The notes under the pieces: generated by a model
Database searches by the model: none
What the model was told of the DNA's origin: nothing
The model's input: the letters and a program-made list of their open reading frames with translations, nothing else
Program-made: the position numbers and the translations under genes
Shown: positions 52,359 to 60,875 of the stretch, piece after piece
Numbering within the stretch: position 1 is the stretch's first letter
How the letters are laid out: each line of letters begins with the position of its first letter
Source of the DNA: WTFY01 sp965205275
GTDB taxonomy: Bacteria > Pseudomonadota > Gammaproteobacteria > UBA4575
Length of the DNA stretch: 64,000 nucleotides
Assembly (NCBI GenBank): GCA_965205275.1
Contig: OZ242168.1
Coordinates: 682,001 to 746,000 of the forward strand
Direction: 5' to 3'

Positions 52359-52773
52359 TGCTACTCCCTCTTTATGTTTCGGGCCATGACAGCATCCCAC
52401 AAGCACACCCTATGGACCCCCCGTGCTTGTGCCAGCCTTGCACAGCCTGCTGTTCCAGTTTTATTCTCCACTTGGACCTTACGCCCCTGCTGGCATTAAG
52501 AAAATACATACGGGGTACTAGCTCAAAGGGGTATATTTTTCTATCCCTATTTAGGTAAGGCATTGTCTGCTGTGAGCAGACAGGGTTCAAAATATATTTC
52601 ATGTGATCTATGTAAATCTTATGTATTTATCTGAATTATATTGTCTTTTAAACCTGTAGTGTCGTTTATCCTGGCACCGTCCCGTCTCACCGCAGTTTGT
52701 GCACGAACATGTCTATGAAGTTTTCGAGAAGACTCCATGTGCGAATGAACATCCAGTTGGCCATATGCCACGC
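52359..52773. other. Upstream region of the Amt gene
   Basis: About 415 bases with no supported gene. An AT-rich stretch at about 52590-52650 may include the Amt promoter. No terminator was recognised after the hypothetical gene at 52774. Confidence 0.45.
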
Positions 52774-53391
52774 TTATCGATCGCGGGTGGCAACTGCCAG
52801 TTTATTAGGCAAAGGATCCGCTTCAACGCTTTCCCAGTCAGGGCTAAACCCGAGGATCTGCACGCCCGATGGCATAGCAGGATTGAAAAGCCGATTATGC
52901 CAATAGGTAGCCTGGTAATCCGTATGATGCTCGGAAAGATTTTCCACGCTGCACGGTATCCGATAATACTGGTGTTGAAAATCAAACTCGAGTTCACATC
53001 GTGCTGCAGAAACAAGCCGGTCGACGAGCCTGGAGCCGGAACTGAACAATGCAGTAAGACAATCGGAAAATTCATGTGGACGTTGATAGTACGATTCCGC
53101 AAGTTTTCTTAACGCTGTGCAATACCGGTCAGCCGGGTCTTGCGTCCGCAGGACCATATGACGGAACTCGGATGTAACCTTGTCCGAGTCACATTTGTTG
53201 ATCACTACGATAATCTGGGCAAGTGCCTTACCGGCCACTGAAATCCGTGGTCGCATCGCACCCGAAGGCCGCCCAGCACCCTGGCGCACCGAAAATTGAC
53301 GTTGACGACACTGCCACGCTAAAAAGTGATCGCGTATACAAATTGCCCGCTCACTTAACGGCATCTCCTGTTGCCGGGCGAAACTTGTCAT
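52774..53391 (-). CDS. Conserved-looking hypothetical protein in the second synthase cluster
   Basis: A 205-residue soluble protein with no recognised domain. Conspicuous segments are WQCRQRQFSVRQGAGRPSGA, MRPRISVAGKALAQIIVVI, EFRHMVLRTQDPADRYCTAL, ELEFDFQHQYYRIPCSVENL and HTDYQATYWHNRLFNPAMP ending with ILGFSPDW. Frame usage and composition look like real coding DNA. It lies 90 bases downstream of the small protein at 53482-53871, on the same strand, between the synthase-like genes and the transporter, so it probably belongs to that pathway. Function cannot be stated. Confidence 0.65.
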   Translation of the reverse strand: MTSFARQQEMPLSERAICIRDHFLAWQCRQRQFSVRQGAGRPSGAMRPRISVAGKALAQIIVVINKCDSDKVTSEFRHMVLRTQDPADRYCTALRKLAESYYQRPHEFSDCLTALFSSGSRLVDRLVSAARCELEFDFQHQYYRIPCSVENLSEHHTDYQATYWHNRLFNPAMPSGVQILGFSPDWESVEADPLPNKLAVATRDR

Positions 53392-53481
53392 GATGCAAAC
53401 ATATACGTGTTCTCGATTTTGAGGAAAAACACTTCACATTTAAAACATGAATTTTGCAGTTGGCTTCCCGGTCACCGGCTT

Positions 53482-53871
53482 TTAAAATTTTGCATATGCT
53501 TTTTTCAGATCGACCAGCGGATGGTTGGGAGACATTTGAAACTTGACCAGCAGTTCCCGTGCGACCATATCGCGCTCCTGTTGATTATCGGGTAGCTCAA
53601 TATTTTCCGGAATCGTGACCCAGCCATTAATGTTGCGGTCAAAAACTGCCGGACGCTGCTCTTCATAGCCCATATGAACATCTTCGAGCCAGTTCAGGTC
53701 TTTCCAGCCCATGATGTCCATATATTTTTTGAGAAACGGGGTGACAAGGCTTAAATCCGGGACAAGATTGGCGTCATAGCGATAACCGATATGCTGCCCG
53801 ATCATTTTTTCGCGTTCGCTGTCTACACCCGTGTTTTTCAGAAAGCGGTCAACATCATTTTGCTTGCTCAT
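53482..53871 (-). CDS. Small conserved-type protein following the FMN synthase subunit
   Basis: A 129-residue protein from ATG 53871, preceded by GAGAAGGAAAG; the frame opens earlier but only inside the FMN gene. It starts MSKQNDVDRFLKNTGVDSER and continues DANLVPDLSLVTPFLKKYMD, NWLEDVHMGYEEQRPAVFD and ERDMVARELLVKFQMSPNHP. Acidic, soluble, without membrane spans or cysteines. The gap to the FMN subunit is 14 bases, so the two are cotranscribed. It may be an accessory subunit of the synthase-like complex; no family was recognised. Confidence 0.72.
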   Translation of the reverse strand: MSKQNDVDRFLKNTGVDSEREKMIGQHIGYRYDANLVPDLSLVTPFLKKYMDIMGWKDLNWLEDVHMGYEEQRPAVFDRNINGWVTIPENIELPDNQQERDMVARELLVKFQMSPNHPLVDLKKAYAKF

Positions 53872-53885
53872 TTTCTTTCCTTCTC

Positions 53886-55277
53886 TCAGTATCTTGTCAT
53901 ATCCGGGCGACCAACGGTGTGCTGTGTTCCGGCCAGAGGCACCTGTGCCATCGCCGAAGCCTCCATGGTCAGCGCTGCCAGGTCTTCGGGTTCCAGTGAG
54001 TGTACATTCGTTTTTGCGCACGCCCTCGCAAACAATTGTGCTTCAATCGTCAGGGTATGCAAAAAGTTATACACGCGCTCGGCCGCTTTATCGGGATTCA
54101 ACCGCGCACGCAGTTCTGGATCCTGCGTGGCAACACCGACCGGGCAACGACCCGTGTGGCAGTGATAGCAATAGCCGGGATGCACGCCCATTTCACCAAG
54201 GTAGTCCGCTTCGGGAATGTCCTTGTTGCAGTTCAGGGCTATCAGGGAAGCATGTCCGATCGCAATGGCATCTGCGCCCAGGGCCAGTGCTTTTGCCACA
54301 TCCGCACCGTTGCGAATGCCCCCGGCGTACACCAGTGAGATGTCACCTGTTTTACCCAGGTCATCAATTGCCTTTCTTGCCTGGCGAATCCCGGCAATTC
54401 CGGGAATCCCGGTGTCTTCTGTCGCCAAGTGTGGACCCGCACCGGTACCGCCTTCCATGCCGTCCAGATAGATGGAATCCGGATCCGTCTTAACCGCCAT
54501 GCGTACATCGTCATAGGCACGTGCAGCCCCCAGTTTCAGCTGGATCGGTATTTCCCAGTTCGTGGCTTCACGAATTTCCTGAATCTTTAGTGCCAGGTCA
54601 TCCGGCCCCAGCCAGTCCGGATGCCGAGCCGGGGAGCGCTGGTCAATACCTGCCGGCAATGAGCGCATCTCGGCAACTTGATCGGTCACTTTCTGTCCCA
54701 TCAGGTGACCGCCCATACCGACCTTGCACCCTTGGCCGATAAAAAATTCCACAGCATCAGCCAGGCGCAGATGATGCGGATTGAATCCGTAGCGTGACTG
54801 AATGCACTGGTAATACCATTTTTCCGAATACCGGCGTTCATCAGGAATCATGCCACCCTCACCCGAGCATGTTGCCGAACCTGCCATGGTCGCGCCGCGT
54901 GCCAGCGCGGTTTTAGCCTCATAGCTGAGCGCACCAAAACTCATGCCGGTAATATAGACAGGAATGTCCAGCTCCAGCGGCCGTTTGGAACGCGGTCCTA
55001 TGACCGTTTTGGTCAAACATTTTTCCCGATACCCTTCAATCACGAATCGAGTAAGAGTGCCCGGCAGGAATGTCAGGTCATCCCATGTCGGAATTTTCTT
55101 GAATAATGAAAATCCACGCATGCGATAACGGCCCAACTCGGATTTAATATGTATGTCATCAATGACATTCGGCGGAAACATAAAACTTGATCCCAGATTA
55201 TTGGGGTCCCTGTCCAGTTCCGGTTTTGTGACGGCCGGTACCTCTTGTGGTACAGCCTGCTTATCGGGTACAGCCAT
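53886..55277 (-). CDS. FMN-binding glutamate synthase-family protein, second copy
   Basis: A 463-residue paralogue of the subunit at 32113-33453. Key segments are IPVYITGMSFGALSYEAK, GSATCSGEGGMIPDERR, GQGCKVGMGGHLMGQK, QLKLGAARAYDDVRMAVKTD and VYAGGIRNGADVAKALALGA. Unlike the first copy it keeps a full CxxCxxxxC motif (GYCYHCHTGRCPVGVATQ), so a [3Fe-4S] cluster is expected. AGAGG precedes ATG 55277. It lies 24 bases after the GXGXG gene and 14 before a small unknown gene. Codon use is more GC-rich than in copy one. Confidence 0.9.
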   Translation of the reverse strand: MAVPDKQAVPQEVPAVTKPELDRDPNNLGSSFMFPPNVIDDIHIKSELGRYRMRGFSLFKKIPTWDDLTFLPGTLTRFVIEGYREKCLTKTVIGPRSKRPLELDIPVYITGMSFGALSYEAKTALARGATMAGSATCSGEGGMIPDERRYSEKWYYQCIQSRYGFNPHHLRLADAVEFFIGQGCKVGMGGHLMGQKVTDQVAEMRSLPAGIDQRSPARHPDWLGPDDLALKIQEIREATNWEIPIQLKLGAARAYDDVRMAVKTDPDSIYLDGMEGGTGAGPHLATEDTGIPGIAGIRQARKAIDDLGKTGDISLVYAGGIRNGADVAKALALGADAIAIGHASLIALNCNKDIPEADYLGEMGVHPGYCYHCHTGRCPVGVATQDPELRARLNPDKAAERVYNFLHTLTIEAQLFARACAKTNVHSLEPEDLAALTMEASAMAQVPLAGTQHTVGRPDMTRY

Positions 55278-55301
55278 TTGAACCTCTTTATGTATACATG
55301 T

Positions 55302-56141
55302 TTAAAGAACCAGCTTTTTCTCGTTTGGTTCAAGGTTGTCATAATTCCAAAGTTGTTTTCCGGACACAATCTTGGTGATATTTTCTACACCACGCGGTGC
55401 CTCCAAGCCGTAAACTGAAAGCTTGTGAGCAAGCCATTGCTTGTCGATGTCCGTTAATTCCCCTTCAACCGCATCGATCCCGAGACTGTGAATTTTTCCA
55501 GCAACAAAAATTGTGCCGTCATACATTGAGTCACCCAGGTTGGGACCTGCATTACCAAGCAGTATCATGCGACCGCGTTGCATCATGAACCCGGTGTTCA
55601 TGCCTACACGCCCGCCCACAATAATGGTACCGCCTTTCTGGTCGATTCCCGTACGACTGCCCGCATCGCCTTTACATACCAGATCCCCGCCCCGGAGTGC
55701 CGCCCCGAAAGTCGAGCCTGCATTCTTTTCAATCACAACCGTTCCCGACATCATGTTTTCCGCACAAGACCAGCCGACGCGGCCCCGGATACGCACATTG
55801 GGTCCGTCAATCAGCCCGCATCCGTAATAACCCAGACTGCCCTCGAAAATAAGGTTCAGCCGATTGAGAATTCCCACACCAAGCGAATGCTTCGCACCAG
55901 GATTTTGTACAGTGATTGTCCCGTATCCCTCCTGCATGAGGTTCCTGATCCTGATATTGATGGCAGAGATATCCATGCTGACAGCATCAAACTCGGCTGC
56001 CTGATCAAAATCCACTTCACAGGAAGTCGGGTACGTGTAGTTTTTTTCTTCCGCGGAAGAAAAAAAGACCTGTTGTGTACGCCCGGCAAGCTGCTCGGCG
56101 TGCATGCCCATTTCATGGGAAGGTTGCTTCAGTTGTGCCAT
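55302..56141 (-). CDS. GXGXG-domain glutamate synthase-like subunit, second copy
   Basis: A 279-residue beta-helix protein with an N-terminal extension of about 60 residues not seen in the copy at 33492-34202. Gly-repeat segments are GSLGYYGCGLIDGPNVRIRG, AENMMSGTVVIEKNAGSTFG, GAALRGGDLVCKGDAGSRTG and QRGRMILLGNAGPNLGDSMY. It overlaps the end of the amidotransferase gene by 13 bases and is followed by the FMN subunit, indicating tight coupling. Confidence 0.88.
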   Translation of the reverse strand: MAQLKQPSHEMGMHAEQLAGRTQQVFFSSAEEKNYTYPTSCEVDFDQAAEFDAVSMDISAINIRIRNLMQEGYGTITVQNPGAKHSLGVGILNRLNLIFEGSLGYYGCGLIDGPNVRIRGRVGWSCAENMMSGTVVIEKNAGSTFGAALRGGDLVCKGDAGSRTGIDQKGGTIIVGGRVGMNTGFMMQRGRMILLGNAGPNLGDSMYDGTIFVAGKIHSLGIDAVEGELTDIDKQWLAHKLSVYGLEAPRGVENITKIVSGKQLWNYDNLEPNEKKLVL

Positions 56142-57064
56142 ACGCGTACCTCACCCTCATAGGGGTCTGTAGTGTCAATTTCGTGAGGGAAAATGCTGCG
56201 AATGGCCACTTCCTCGGACGCCATTGCAATGAAACCATCGCTTTCATACAGCACCATGGGTTTTGCCGCCATAGTGTCTTTGGCCATCCCCAGGGAATCA
56301 TGTGTTGCGACCAGATAGGTAAAGACACCGTCAAGCTCTTCCACGGAACTGCGCATTACATCTTCCAGAGAGATACCCTGTTCGAGCTTGTTCGCAATGT
56401 AAACGGCGATTAGCTCGGAATCGCAGTTTGACTTAAAACGATGCCCCTTGTGTTCCAGGGCGCGCCTTGAATTCCAATAGTTGGTCAGCTGGCCGTTGTG
56501 GACGACAGCGATATCATTATAAGGATAGGCCCAATACGGATGTGCAGAACGAATATCGACATCCGATTCCGTAGCCATGCGTGTATGCCCGATTGCATGG
56601 GTACCCTGAAACGAGTTGAGGTCGTATTCCGATGCCACTTCCTGGGCATCACCCAAATCTTTAACGAGTTCGAGTGAATTGCCAAGCGAAAGGATTTCAA
56701 CCCCTTCAATATCTTCAACGTAATCGGCCAGTCTGCGCATGTCGCCGTCGTAACTGAACACATACCGATACGCGTATTCAGTCGCTTCATCCATCGATCC
56801 AATGTTTGCACCAAACTCTTTCATACGTTCTTTAACCTTCGCTTTGCGTTCCTTGATTTCTCGGTGAATATCAAAACCGGTCTCCAAATCATCACGCTCT
56901 GCAACCTTGAAACGAATAATGTATTGATTTTGGCTAGCACTTCCATAAAGCGCAAAACCTGTCGAGTCAGGACCGCGATGCTTTAGCGCATGTAACATTG
57001 AAGTCATTTGTTGCCCGATGTTGACAGAGGGACCTTTATGTATCATTCCGGCAATTCCACACAT
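56129..57064 (-). CDS. Class II glutamine amidotransferase, second copy
   Basis: A 311-residue Ntn-type glutaminase. Cys2 in MCGIAGMIHKG is the nucleophile; KHRGPDSTGFALYG, IGHTRMATESDVDIRSAHPY, VVHNGQLTNYWNSRRALEHK, NCDSELIAVYIANKLEQG and ATHDSLGMAKDTMAAKP complete the site. It starts 20 bases downstream of the glutamine-synthetase-like gene and overlaps the GXGXG gene. It has the same domain as the subunit at 34460-35359 but is clearly diverged, so the two sets are not a recent duplication. Confidence 0.9.
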   Translation of the reverse strand: MCGIAGMIHKGPSVNIGQQMTSMLHALKHRGPDSTGFALYGSASQNQYIIRFKVAERDDLETGFDIHREIKERKAKVKERMKEFGANIGSMDEATEYAYRYVFSYDGDMRRLADYVEDIEGVEILSLGNSLELVKDLGDAQEVASEYDLNSFQGTHAIGHTRMATESDVDIRSAHPYWAYPYNDIAVVHNGQLTNYWNSRRALEHKGHRFKSNCDSELIAVYIANKLEQGISLEDVMRSSVEELDGVFTYLVATHDSLGMAKDTMAAKPMVLYESDGFIAMASEEVAIRSIFPHEIDTTDPYEGEVRVWHN

Positions 57065-57084
57065 TGCAATTCTCCTGTTGTGTC

Positions 57085-58560
57085 TCAGGGCAGATAATCC
57101 AGATAGGTATCTACATCCCAGCTGGTAACCGTATGATTAAACCGTTCCCATTCATCATTTTTATAGTGAGTAAATACCCTGTACATTTCATCAGGCATGG
57201 ATGACTTGATCACTTCGTCGTTATCCAATGCCTCCAGGGCCTCTCCCAGAGTCATTGGCAGTTTTTTCACATTCTTTCCCTCTTTTATGGCCTCGTAGAT
57301 GTTGCGTTCCTCAGGCTCGCCAGGGTCCAGGTCATTGGCAATACCGTCATCAAATGCTTTCAGTAATGCAGCTCCCATCAGATACGGATTCACCATGGAA
57401 TCGACGGAGCGGTATTCGAACCGGCCCGGTGCGGAAACACGCAAGCCACAGGTACGGTTCTGATATCCCCAGTCTGCGAAAACAGGTGCCCAAAAACCGG
57501 TATCCCATAACCGCCGGTATGAATTCACCGTAGGAGAGCCGATCGCCGTCAACGCCTGCAAATGCGCCATCACGCCGCCAATGCATTGAAGTCCAATCGG
57601 CCCGGGTTTGCGCTTGTCGATACCGGGGTCAGGCATAAAGGTGTTCTCACCTCCTTGCAAATAGCTGAACACATCCTCCATGCCTCCCATAGGGTCCTGA
57701 TGCAATGCGTTCACCACGGATTCTCCGCCTCTCCATAACGATACATTGTGATGACACCCTGATGCGGAAACGCCCATGAACGGTTTTGTCATAAAACAGG
57801 ACACAAGATTCTGCTCGCGGGCAACCTGCGCACAGATCTGCCTATAGGCGGTCAAACGATCCGCATTGCGCATGACATCATCATACATCCAGTTCAACTC
57901 AAGCTGCCCGGGTGCATCCTCATGGTCACCCTGAATCATGTCATAGCCCATCTGTTCGGCATACTCGATCACTTTCATGGAAGCCGGGCGCAGTTCTTCA
58001 AACTGATCGATGTGATAGCAGTTCGGTTTGGTCACCCCACCATCGAGATTTCCATTTTCGTCTTTTTTCAGCCACATCATCTCGGGTTCGGTGCCCATAC
58101 GCATGTGCAGACCATCGTACTTGGCCTTGAATTCGGCATGGATAATGCGCAAGTTGCCGCGGCAGTCCGAAGTCAGATGGGCTCCTGGGCGGTCCTCTTC
58201 TTCACGATTACGAAAGCAGGTGCAAAACACACGTGCAATACGTTTGTCCCACGGTAACTGACAAAAGGTTTCCGGGTCGGGGATCCCTACAAGCTCCGAG
58301 GCCTCCGCACCGTATCCAATATACTGGCCATGGCGGTCAAGGTACAGGTTGGCGGTTGACCCGTAGACGAGCTGAAACCCACTTTGTGCAATGCGCTCCC
58401 AATGATCCGCAGGGATGCCTTTGCCCACAATTCGGCCGGTGACCGACACAAATTGAAAGTATATATATTTGATTCCCAGCGCATTAATCTTTTCCCGAAC
58501 CTGTTTTACCTGTTCACCGCGTCCCGCTGCATGGATGTGTTTTTCCAGATCTGTGACCAT
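57085..58560 (-). CDS. Glutamine synthetase-family protein, divergent second copy
   Basis: A ligase of about 491 residues from ATG 58560 (GGGGGAG site upstream; an earlier TTG was rejected). Core elements are NALGIKYIYFQFVSVTGRIV, MGTEPEMMWLKKDENG, MIQGDHEDAPGQLELNWMYD, GVSASGCHHNVSLWRGG, GSPTVNSYRRLW, QNRTCGLRVSAPGRFEYRSV and VNPYLMGAALLKA. It is longer and quite different from the enzyme at 30752-32059. Its substrate could be methylamine, another amine or ammonia; sequence does not decide. It lies between a DAO-family oxidoreductase gene and the amidotransferase gene. Confidence 0.85.
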   Translation of the reverse strand: MVTDLEKHIHAAGRGEQVKQVREKINALGIKYIYFQFVSVTGRIVGKGIPADHWERIAQSGFQLVYGSTANLYLDRHGQYIGYGAEASELVGIPDPETFCQLPWDKRIARVFCTCFRNREEEDRPGAHLTSDCRGNLRIIHAEFKAKYDGLHMRMGTEPEMMWLKKDENGNLDGGVTKPNCYHIDQFEELRPASMKVIEYAEQMGYDMIQGDHEDAPGQLELNWMYDDVMRNADRLTAYRQICAQVAREQNLVSCFMTKPFMGVSASGCHHNVSLWRGGESVVNALHQDPMGGMEDVFSYLQGGENTFMPDPGIDKRKPGPIGLQCIGGVMAHLQALTAIGSPTVNSYRRLWDTGFWAPVFADWGYQNRTCGLRVSAPGRFEYRSVDSMVNPYLMGAALLKAFDDGIANDLDPGEPEERNIYEAIKEGKNVKKLPMTLGEALEALDNDEVIKSSMPDEMYRVFTHYKNDEWERFNHTVTSWDVDTYLDYLP

Positions 58561-58618
58561 TTCTCCCCCTCTTCTCAATTTGTGATGTCTCGTTTATGAG
58601 CTTTAATGATTTTGATTT

Positions 58619-59962
58619 TCAACTCCATGGGTACGGGCTGTTTGATGCGGGGTGCAGTTTTCCTTCCGCATAGCGGGAAAACCGGAATGGCTCAAGCAAT
58701 TTCTGTTTTTCGCCTACAATTTCTTCAGCAACCAGTTTTCCGATACCAATCATCTTATATCCGTGATTGGAGTCGGCAATAATGTAGCAGTTATCGCAAA
58801 AAACATCGAAAACAGGAAAGCTGTCCGGTGTGAATGCACCAATCCCGCCGGAGGCATCTTTTTTATAGCTCGGCAACGTGCCTTCAAATCTTTTTTGGCA
58901 ATGCGCCAAAGCAGAAACCCACATTTCCGCAAAAGCTTCGTCAACCGCATAGTCAGGTGAATCCGGCCCGTACGGATCTACTTTCACCTTATCGGGGTCC
59001 GTATCGATCCTGAAGGGTGCGGCTCCTCCCTGTACACCGCCGAAATTAAAATCAGGCTTGTAGTAAACACCCCATAATCTGTGCGAAATCAGTTTGCCGT
59101 CAGCATCCGAATAAAGCGGCGCATCCGTGTCCACGTGGACCACCGGGGGAAAGTCACCAGCGTTCGTTTTTTGCATGGCAGGATCAACGCCCAGCGTGCC
59201 TTCCTGCAAGGACCAGAACACCCACATAGGGACATCATCATGCACGATGCCATCAAAGGCCTTGACCGTAATTGTTTTCGGCAACCCAAGCATTTCCCAG
59301 ACACTCTTGATCCAGGGCCCCACGCCGACGATTGCATACTCACATGAAATGACGCCTTGATCCGTTTCTACCGCTTCAATTGCATTACTTGCAGTGTGAC
59401 TCCGAAACCCTGTCACCTGAACACCGGACAAGATGCGTACGCCCTCACTTTCCGCTTTTGCGGCAAGGCCGTTCATGCTGGGCAGATTATTTGCATAGCC
59501 GCCGCGCTTCTCGTGCAGGACCGCAGTTATGTTTTTAGCCTGCCAGTCACCGAAAATACCCTGCATATAGCTGCTGCATTCTTTTTCGCCTTCGATGAAT
59601 ACAGATTCATACCCAATTTCATTTTGTTGTCGGGAAATACTGGCAACATCTGCATGCATGACTTCAGGAGCTGCCTGGATATAGCCCACCGGATAATAGC
59701 TGTAAGCTTTCGGATCGCTTTCCCACACTTCCACGCTGTGTACCATGAGTTCCCGCATTGCCGGCTGGAAATAATTATTCCGAATCACACCGCACGCGAT
59801 CCCTGAGGCACCTGCACCTACACCGCTTTTATCCAGGATTACAATATCCTGGCCACTTCCGATACCACGGGCTTTGAGTTGTACTGCAAGATGATAAGCT
59901 GTGCTGAGGCCATGTACTCCCGCACCCACTACCAGATACCTGACGTGTTTTGGAATACTCAT
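58619..59962 (-). CDS. DAO-family FAD-dependent oxidoreductase
   Basis: A stand-alone amine oxidase-like flavoprotein of about 447 residues. ATG 59962 is preferred over an upstream TTG because the family opens close to the FAD motif (YLVVGAGVHGLSTAYHLAVQ). Further: VGAGASGIACGVIRNNYFQP, EKRGGYANNLPSMNGLAAKA, YAIVGVGPWIKSVWEMLGLP and NCYIIADSNHGYKMIGIGKL. It resembles the sarcosine oxidase beta family but has no delta, alpha or gamma partners beside it. It lies 58 bases upstream of the glutamine-synthetase-like gene and is a candidate secondary-amine or N-alkylglutamate oxidase for the second set. Confidence 0.85.
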   Translation of the reverse strand: MSIPKHVRYLVVGAGVHGLSTAYHLAVQLKARGIGSGQDIVILDKSGVGAGASGIACGVIRNNYFQPAMRELMVHSVEVWESDPKAYSYYPVGYIQAAPEVMHADVASISRQQNEIGYESVFIEGEKECSSYMQGIFGDWQAKNITAVLHEKRGGYANNLPSMNGLAAKAESEGVRILSGVQVTGFRSHTASNAIEAVETDQGVISCEYAIVGVGPWIKSVWEMLGLPKTITVKAFDGIVHDDVPMWVFWSLQEGTLGVDPAMQKTNAGDFPPVVHVDTDAPLYSDADGKLISHRLWGVYYKPDFNFGGVQGGAAPFRIDTDPDKVKVDPYGPDSPDYAVDEAFAEMWVSALAHCQKRFEGTLPSYKKDASGGIGAFTPDSFPVFDVFCDNCYIIADSNHGYKMIGIGKLVAEEIVGEKQKLLEPFRFSRYAEGKLHPASNSPYPWS

Positions 59963-60115
59963 CGTTATAACTGCGTAACCTTTCGGAAAATTCTCTGTCT
60001 GCAAAACCTTTGCAGCCCAAGTTTCTTACGCAAATACTGTACGTGTAGGTAGGCACAGGCAATTGTCCTTAGGGCGTACCACCTAATGAGTAATCTCAGC
60101 AGCCTGCAAGATCTG

Positions 60116-60364
60116 TCAGCTTCTCGCCCGCCACTGCCTGATGACTCCATATATACTGATACCTACCCAAAAGACTTCGACAATAAATGCCGACATGTTG
60201 AATTCATACCTCAATGAAATAAGGACGAAGAATGCGCCCAATGCATTAAGTATGGAGTATGCATAACTTGTACTGTCCATACGCCCCATCTGAAGGAGAA
60301 GGTAGGTAATGATAATTAGGGCAACCCCGGCATTGCCCACGATGTCATGCCAGTGATAATTCAT
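60116..60364 (-). CDS. Small CBU_0592-type membrane protein
   Basis: An 82-residue protein with three hydrophobic spans. The pattern IVGNAGVALIIITYLLLQMG, then AYSILNALGAFFVLISLRYE, AFIVEVFWVGISIYGVI fits a small proteobacterial integral-membrane family of unknown function. It is upstream of the oxidoreductase gene on the same strand (gap about 150 bases). Confidence 0.75.
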   Translation of the reverse strand: MNYHWHDIVGNAGVALIIITYLLLQMGRMDSTSYAYSILNALGAFFVLISLRYEFNMSAFIVEVFWVGISIYGVIRQWRARS

Positions 60365-60875
60365 GTTTGTATGGAAACCGTTTATTAATGGAGATGCAAG
60401 ATTACAGGGAAAATGCTCGAAGCGCCTGCACGAATATAACCCACTGACACATCTTTGCGTGTCAGGGATTTCGCTCTATCCATTTTTTACGGTTGTCCAA
60501 CCTTTCCGTTGAAAGTTGTGAGAGTCTGGTTTACCGGGTCTAACTTGATTTCTGGCCTGTGAGCTTTTCCTGAGCTTTTGTAGTAGAGAGCTTGCATCTT
60601 TCATCCGTTTGTATACAGTGAACAGAGTCAGATTTCCTCCAGGATTCTTCCTGATAAGCTTCACATCATGTTTTGTCTGCCTTGAAAAATTTTTTTGCAG
60701 TTTGTCAAATAATTGCAGTCTAATGTTTATATAATTTAGTGGTCGAACTGAACATCAACTAAAACATGGTTTTCGTGTTTCCTCAAACATATTATCTAGC
60801 CTGTAAGAAAACCCAGGTATGGTAATCGCATGGAACATTCGATTACTTTGACCAAGCGTCCGTTTTCAATTTTGT
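60365..60875. other. Spacer with one weak small frame
   Basis: About 510 bases. A 62-codon minus-strand frame (60476-60664, GTG start, basic product beginning MKLIRKNPGGNLTLFTVYKR) lacks a ribosome site and is not called as a gene. The rest appears non-coding; the plus-strand promoter of the glycosyltransferase gene should be near 60760-60850. Confidence 0.4.

Noticed and set aside
60476..60664. 62-codon basic minus-strand frame
   Set aside because: GTG start without ribosome site, no family resemblance; left uncalled though a small gene cannot be excluded.
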